A stretch of 64,000 bases of DNA from the NCBI GenBank assembly GCA_963619325.1, contig CAVEVQ010000009.1, positions 5,013 through 69,012 on the forward strand. Reading direction: 5' to 3'. Origin of the DNA: UBA1181 sp963619325 (GTDB lineage: Bacteria; Bacteroidota; Bacteroidia; Bacteroidales; Paludibacteraceae). The first letter of the stretch is position 1. Each line of letters opens with the position of its first letter. Position numbers and translations under genes: made by a program. Below the pieces are notes generated by a model. That model was not told the origin of the DNA. It was given only the letters and a program-made list of their open reading frames with translations, and ran no database searches. Shown piece after piece: positions 60,618 through 64,000 of the stretch.

Positions 60618-61409
60618 ATGGAAGTCACGCCCAAGAAATTCTTAGGGCAGCATTTTTTGAAAGATCTGAATATTGCCCAAAACATCGCTGAAAGTTTGGA
60701 GGTGTCTGTGCCGACTAATGTGTTAGAAATCGGCCCAGGCATGGGTGTTTTGACACAATTCTTGTTGAAAAATCCACAGATAAACCTAAAAGTGGTGGAG
60801 TTAGACCGAGAGTCGGTTGACTATCTGAAAGAAAACTATCCTGAGTTAGAGGGCAGAATTCTTGCCGAGGACTTCTTGAAGTCCGATTTGACGAACCTGT
60901 TTGAGGGGCAGTCCTTTAATGTAATAGGGAACTATCCTTATAATATTTCAAGCCAGATATTTTTCCGTGTGTTAGAATATAGAGATCGGATCCCAGTCTG
61001 TTCTGGTATGATTCAAAAGGAAGTGGCAGAACGTATCGCCGCCAAACCTAACTGCAAAGCATACGGAATCTTAAGTGTGTTGCTTCAAGCATTCTATGAT
61101 ATAGAGTATTTGTTCACTGTTCACGAATATGTTTTTGACCCGCCTCCGAAGGTAAAGTCCGCGGTTATCCGTATGCGGCGCAATAGGGTGAGCCAACTAG
61201 CATGTGATGAGCAATTATTCATAAAAGTAGTGAAGACCACCTTTAATCAACGACGGAAAATGTTGCGGAACACCCTCGCCAACCTATCCGTGCCTAAAGA
61301 TTCTGCACTGATGCAAGAGCCGATTGCTACCAAGCGTCCTGAGCAATTAAGTGTGGCAGACTTTGTGGCACTAACGAATCGAGTACAAGAAGAGTTAGCA
61401 AAAATTTAA
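60618..61409 (+). CDS. rsmA: 16S rRNA dimethyladenosine transferase
   Basis: Adds four methyl groups to two adjacent adenines near the 3' end of 16S rRNA during 30S maturation (KsgA). The 263-residue protein has KKFLGQHFLKD at the start, the SAM-binding VLEIGPGMGVLTQFLL, VVELDRESV, and the catalytic NYPYNISS motif (NxPY), with a C-terminal helical domain and VDPPPKVKSAV-like FDPPPKVKSAV. It heads a three-gene run: corA starts 4 bases after its stop. Confidence 0.95.
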   Translation: MEVTPKKFLGQHFLKDLNIAQNIAESLEVSVPTNVLEIGPGMGVLTQFLLKNPQINLKVVELDRESVDYLKENYPELEGRILAEDFLKSDLTNLFEGQSFNVIGNYPYNISSQIFFRVLEYRDRIPVCSGMIQKEVAERIAAKPNCKAYGILSVLLQAFYDIEYLFTVHEYVFDPPPKVKSAVIRMRRNRVSQLACDEQLFIKVVKTTFNQRRKMLRNTLANLSVPKDSALMQEPIATKRPEQLSVADFVALTNRVQEELAKI

Positions 61410-61413
61410 AGGT

Positions 61414-62376
61414 ATGCAGCAAAACATTCAACAGGTGCGGTTGTTCTATTTTGAGAATAATCGGCTGAAGATTGCCAAGGATATCGAAATTCTAAAAGAG
61501 ATTCCTTTGAATAATTTTGTTTGGATTGACTTGACCGATGTCGCTCCCGAAACGGAGTCGGAGTTGGAGCAGTTCCTGAAAATCTATATTCAGGAAGAAG
61601 AGGAGATAGAAGAGATTGAGATGTCCTCTCGCTATATCGAAACGGAAGACACTATGGTGGCGAACTCGAATTTCTTATTGGATACGTTCGAAAAGGAACC
61701 CGTGTCTTTTATCTTGAAAAATGGAATTCTGGTTTCTGTTCGGGACAATTCAAATCTGAAGTCTTTCAATGAGACGGTCAAGAAAATGTTTGCCAATCCT
61801 CGAAATTATCCGACTGGTTATCATATATTCGTAGCTTTGTTGGAGACTCGTGTGGAGTATGATGCGGATATGATTGAGGCGGTGACAAGCGAGATTACGA
61901 AATTAAGTAAAACGCTCACCATTGCAGAGGATGTGGATGAAGATATGCTGTTGGAAATCAAGAATATGCAGGAGCGCGTGATGCACCTGCGAGAGAACAT
62001 TATTGATAAACAGCGTGTGGTTTCCAACGTCTTGAAGAGTGCGATGATGCCAAAAGACTTGAAACCTCGTTTGAGCATGGTTATCAAGGATATTAACTCT
62101 CTTATTGAGCATACAAAATTTGGCTTTGACCGTTTGGACTATCTGCAAGATACATTCTTAGGTCTCGTAAATATTGAACAAAATAAGATTATCAAGATAT
62201 TTACGGTGGTTTCGGTTATCTTCTTGCCACCGACGTTGATTGCGAGTATCTATGGCATGAACTTCAAATTTATGCCGGAATTGGATTGGTCGTACGGATA
62301 TTTGTTTTCGATATGTTTGATGGTTATTGCATCGGGCTTGACTTTGTTCATTTTTAAGAAGAAAAATTGGTTGTGA
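61414..62376 (+). CDS. corA: CorA-family magnesium/divalent cation channel
   Basis: A 320-residue pentameric channel subunit. The cytoplasmic N-terminal funnel (about 1-250) includes an acidic stretch EEEEIEEIE near residues 51-60 and long helices (EITKLSKTL...LLEIKNMQERVMHLRENI). Two C-terminal membrane helices follow, with the selectivity motif YGMN (GMN about 281-283), a periplasmic loop FKFMPELDWSYG, and a basic tail KKKNW that lies in the cytoplasm. Substrate Mg2+ (or Co2+) follows from the family; some relatives export zinc. It is co-transcribed with rsmA and obgE. Confidence 0.92.
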   Translation: MQQNIQQVRLFYFENNRLKIAKDIEILKEIPLNNFVWIDLTDVAPETESELEQFLKIYIQEEEEIEEIEMSSRYIETEDTMVANSNFLLDTFEKEPVSFILKNGILVSVRDNSNLKSFNETVKKMFANPRNYPTGYHIFVALLETRVEYDADMIEAVTSEITKLSKTLTIAEDVDEDMLLEIKNMQERVMHLRENIIDKQRVVSNVLKSAMMPKDLKPRLSMVIKDINSLIEHTKFGFDRLDYLQDTFLGLVNIEQNKIIKIFTVVSVIFLPPTLIASIYGMNFKFMPELDWSYGYLFSICLMVIASGLTLFIFKKKNWL

Positions 62377-62390
62377 AAAAATAGGGAATT

Positions 62391-63506
62391 ATGGCTGAGA
62401 CGAATTTTGTTGATTACGTTAAGATATATTGCCGCTCTGGTAAGGGTGGTGCTGGCTCCGCTCACCTACATCGTGAGAAATACACTCCTAAGGGTGGTCC
62501 CGATGGGGGCGATGGCGGTCGTGGAGGGCATGTCATCCTTCGAGGTAACAAAAACTATTGGACGCTTATCCATTTGAAATATGAAAAGCACGTTTTGGCA
62601 GGCGACGGTGGTAGTGGAAGCTCAAGTCGAAGTTTCGGAGCGGATGGTGCAGATAAAGTGCTTGAAGTGCCTTGTGGAACTGTTGTCTACGATGCGGAAA
62701 CAGGTGAATTTATCTGTGATGTTACGGAAGATGGTCAGGAGGTAATCTTATTGAAAGGGGGTCGTGGTGGTTTAGGAAACTGGCATTTCAAGTCGGCGAC
62801 AAACCAAACACCTCGTTTTGCTCAGCCTGGTGAACCTGCCATTGAAAAGACGGTCATCATGGAGTTGAAAGTCTTGGCGGATGTAGGGTTGGTGGGATTC
62901 CCAAATGCAGGAAAGTCAACCTTGCTTTCGGTCGTCTCTGCTGCGAAACCTAAGATTGCTAATTATCCGTTCACAACCTTGGAACCTAATTTGGGTATTG
63001 TAGCTTACCGCGATCAGAAATCTTTTGCGATGGCGGATATTCCAGGAATCATAGAGGGTGCCAGTGAAGGTAAAGGAATTGGTTTACGTTTCTTACGTCA
63101 TATTGAGCGAAATGCAATCCTTTTGTTCCTTGTCCCTGCCGATTCTGACGACATTGTCAAGGAATATGAAATATTGCTGAATGAGTTGTCAAAGTACAAT
63201 GAAGAATTATTGAAAAAACAACGCATTTTGGCAATTTCAAAGTGTGATATGATTGACGAAGAGTTAGAGGGAGAGATACGTCAGACTTTGCCTACAGATG
63301 TGCCAGTCGCTTTCTTCTCAAGTGTTACGGGGAATGGGTTAATGGAGCTTAAAGACTTGATTTGGAATGAGCTGAGTAAGGATGTAGACCGCCACATGAC
63401 GTTGACCCATCGGCCAATGGATCTTGATGATGAGGATCTTGATGAAGATGAAATTGAAATTATCGGAGAAGATGATATAGAGATGGAGTGGGACGACGAT
63501 GATTAA
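62391..63506 (+). CDS. obgE: Obg-family GTPase
   Basis: A 371-residue ribosome-assembly and stress GTPase. The glycine-rich Obg fold fills residues 1-158 (KGGAGSAHLHREKYTPKGGP, KGGRGGLGNWHF). The G domain has G1 GFPNAGKST, G2 region NYPFTTLEPNLG, G3 ADIPGIIEG, and G4 SKCD. The C-terminus is a long acidic run of Asp and Glu. All motifs are intact. It closes the rsmA-corA-obgE run and is followed by a terminator and the IS element; adk, its frequent partner in Bacteroides, is not adjacent. Confidence 0.95.
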   Translation: MAETNFVDYVKIYCRSGKGGAGSAHLHREKYTPKGGPDGGDGGRGGHVILRGNKNYWTLIHLKYEKHVLAGDGGSGSSSRSFGADGADKVLEVPCGTVVYDAETGEFICDVTEDGQEVILLKGGRGGLGNWHFKSATNQTPRFAQPGEPAIEKTVIMELKVLADVGLVGFPNAGKSTLLSVVSAAKPKIANYPFTTLEPNLGIVAYRDQKSFAMADIPGIIEGASEGKGIGLRFLRHIERNAILLFLVPADSDDIVKEYEILLNELSKYNEELLKKQRILAISKCDMIDEELEGEIRQTLPTDVPVAFFSSVTGNGLMELKDLIWNELSKDVDRHMTLTHRPMDLDDEDLDEDEIEIIGEDDIEMEWDDDD

Positions 63507-63529
63507 GGATTGATAAATTAAGGAAAAAT

Positions 63530-63562
63530 AAGCCAATGGTGAAAGCACTGTTGGCTTTTTTG
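63530..63562 (+). terminator. Terminator of rsmA-corA-obgE
   Basis: AAGCCAA (63530-63536) pairs with TTGGCTT (63551-63557), with additional GTG/CAC pairing inside; TTTTTTG follows. Confidence 0.7.
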
Positions 63563-63592
63563 TTTGATTAGGTGATACCTGTAGATTTCATA

Positions 63593-64000
63593 ATACTCCC
63601 TTAATTTTAGACACCCACATAGGAATAAAATAAATACCTTTGTGGGCAAAACAACAAAATCACAATGGGACGTATGTCAAAATTCACACCAGCCTTCAAG
63701 GCAAAAGTAGCTCGAAAGGCGGTGCTTCAAAATACTTTCATCCGTACCTGCATAGAAACTTGGCTGTTGACCATCCTAATCAGGTGTGGAACACGGATAT
63801 CTCGTATATTCCCATGAAGCATGGCTTTTCAAACACCCTCACCAAAGTCTGGACGTGTTGCTTCCTGCCATGAAATACGGTATAGCCGCATAAATGTCAC
63901 AATTAATTTGAAAACAAAGAGAAAAGTCATTAACTTGGCATAGCCAAGACTGAGGTGCGACGGTTTATACCGCACGCTTGTCTTAAAATCCAAGGGGTAT
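63593..64000 (+). mobile_element. Internally deleted IS3-family insertion sequence remnant
   Basis: The ends form an imperfect inverted repeat: ATACTCCCTTAATTTTAGAC (63593-63612) versus the complement of 63978-64000, which reads ATACCCCTTGGATTTTAAGA. Between them lie a -7 promoter box TACCTTTG (63635-63642), pieces of an IS3 transposase, and a non-coding tail with a small hairpin (63934-63948). The element is about 410 bases against roughly 1.2-1.5 kb for complete IS3 copies. The outer right boundary may lie at or just beyond the window edge, so no target duplication can be checked. Confidence 0.7.
63665..63893 (+). pseudogene. Fragmented IS3-family transposase (OrfA and OrfB pieces in three frames)
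   Basis: Three non-contiguous transposase pieces are joined. The OrfA start MGRMSKFTPAFKAKVARKAV begins at 63665. In the -1 frame, about 63733-63830, comes the beginning of the OrfB DDE domain (YLHRNLAVDHPNQVWNTDIS, YIPMKHGF), including the first catalytic Asp. In a third frame, 63834-63893, comes the OrfB C-terminus HPHQSLDVLLPAMKYGIAA. The helix-turn-helix rest of OrfA and most of the DDE core with its other catalytic residues are missing, so the product cannot be active. The order of the pieces is preserved, which points to internal deletions rather than rearrangement. Confidence 0.75.

Noticed and set aside
63640..63873. A 77-codon frame that could be called an intact small gene
   Set aside because: It only contains a fragment of an IS3 transposase in its middle, and its ends are out-of-frame readings of other transposase pieces.

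Overview
The window reads as a stretch of ordinary chromosome from a member of the order Bacteroidales (phylum Bacteroidota). The evidence is direct: many gene starts are preceded by the Bacteroidota sigma-factor promoter pattern (TTTG, about 19 bases, TAnnTTTG), there is a type IX secretion C-terminal sorting domain on a cellulase, and there are several lineage-typical families (DUF4270 lipoprotein, PepSY-like DUF2874, YfhO-type membrane protein, GldA-type ATPase, a roughly 1,140-residue IleS, viroplasmin-type RNase H). A secreted pectate lyase and a GH5 cellulase with a carbohydrate-binding region suggest a plant-fibre degrader, for example from gut or rumen. The genus cannot be fixed from this sequence alone. 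No rRNA, tRNA, CRISPR array, prophage or recognisable defence island was found.

Layout. 1-5.6 kb: the end-truncated start of a Cys-rich small protein gene, a PL1 pectate lyase and a YfhO-family membrane protein. 5.6-9.8 kb: a minus-strand pheS-bactofilin-phosphodiesterase group, divergent from a LytS/LytTR two-component pair. 9.9-13.6 kb: tolC-like gene, dihydroorotase and a dolichol-phosphate-mannose-synthase-like glycosyltransferase. 13.8-21.1 kb, plus strand: mfd, a 54-residue ferredoxin, then an overlapping glycosyltransferase-flippase-CobW GTPase run. 21.2-29.7 kb, minus strand: nitroreductase, DsbD, the GH5 cellulase, and an ybaK-gldA-rnhA-M20 deacylase operon. 29.8-38.2 kb: PepSY-like lipoprotein, a newly noticed 43-codon membrane peptide gene, ileS, a pair of related lipoproteins, and an FGE-sulfatase-fold protein. 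38.2-45.7 kb, minus strand: a metal-related HMA protein/TonB receptor/EamA group, an Rpn-type PD-(D/E)XK protein, PrsW, a DIP1984 protein and panD-panC. 45.9-48.9 kb: a half-length glycogen-synthase-like protein, DUF4270 lipoprotein and DUF2461 protein. 49-57.2 kb, minus strand: kdtA-gltX-pth-rplY operon, SNF2 helicase, prs. 57.3-63.5 kb: Fur-family regulator, phytoene-dehydrogenase-like oxidoreductase, YbhN-type membrane protein, and the rsmA-corA-obgE operon. The window ends in a degraded IS3-family element.

How the genes relate. Most are housekeeping: translation (pheS, ileS, gltX, pth, rplY, rsmA, obgE, ybaK), nucleotide and cofactor synthesis (pyrC, prs, panCD), DNA repair (mfd) and envelope building (kdtA, flippase, GT2, bactofilin, tolC, dsbD). 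The accessory content is the two polysaccharide-degrading enzymes and the metal-uptake-like group. No convincing undescribed multi-gene system is present. The most interesting items are the small promoter-bearing membrane peptide gene, the doubly deleted IS3 element ending at the window edge, a shared palindromic -33 element between divergent promoters, the stand-alone half glycogen synthase, and the orphan GldA.
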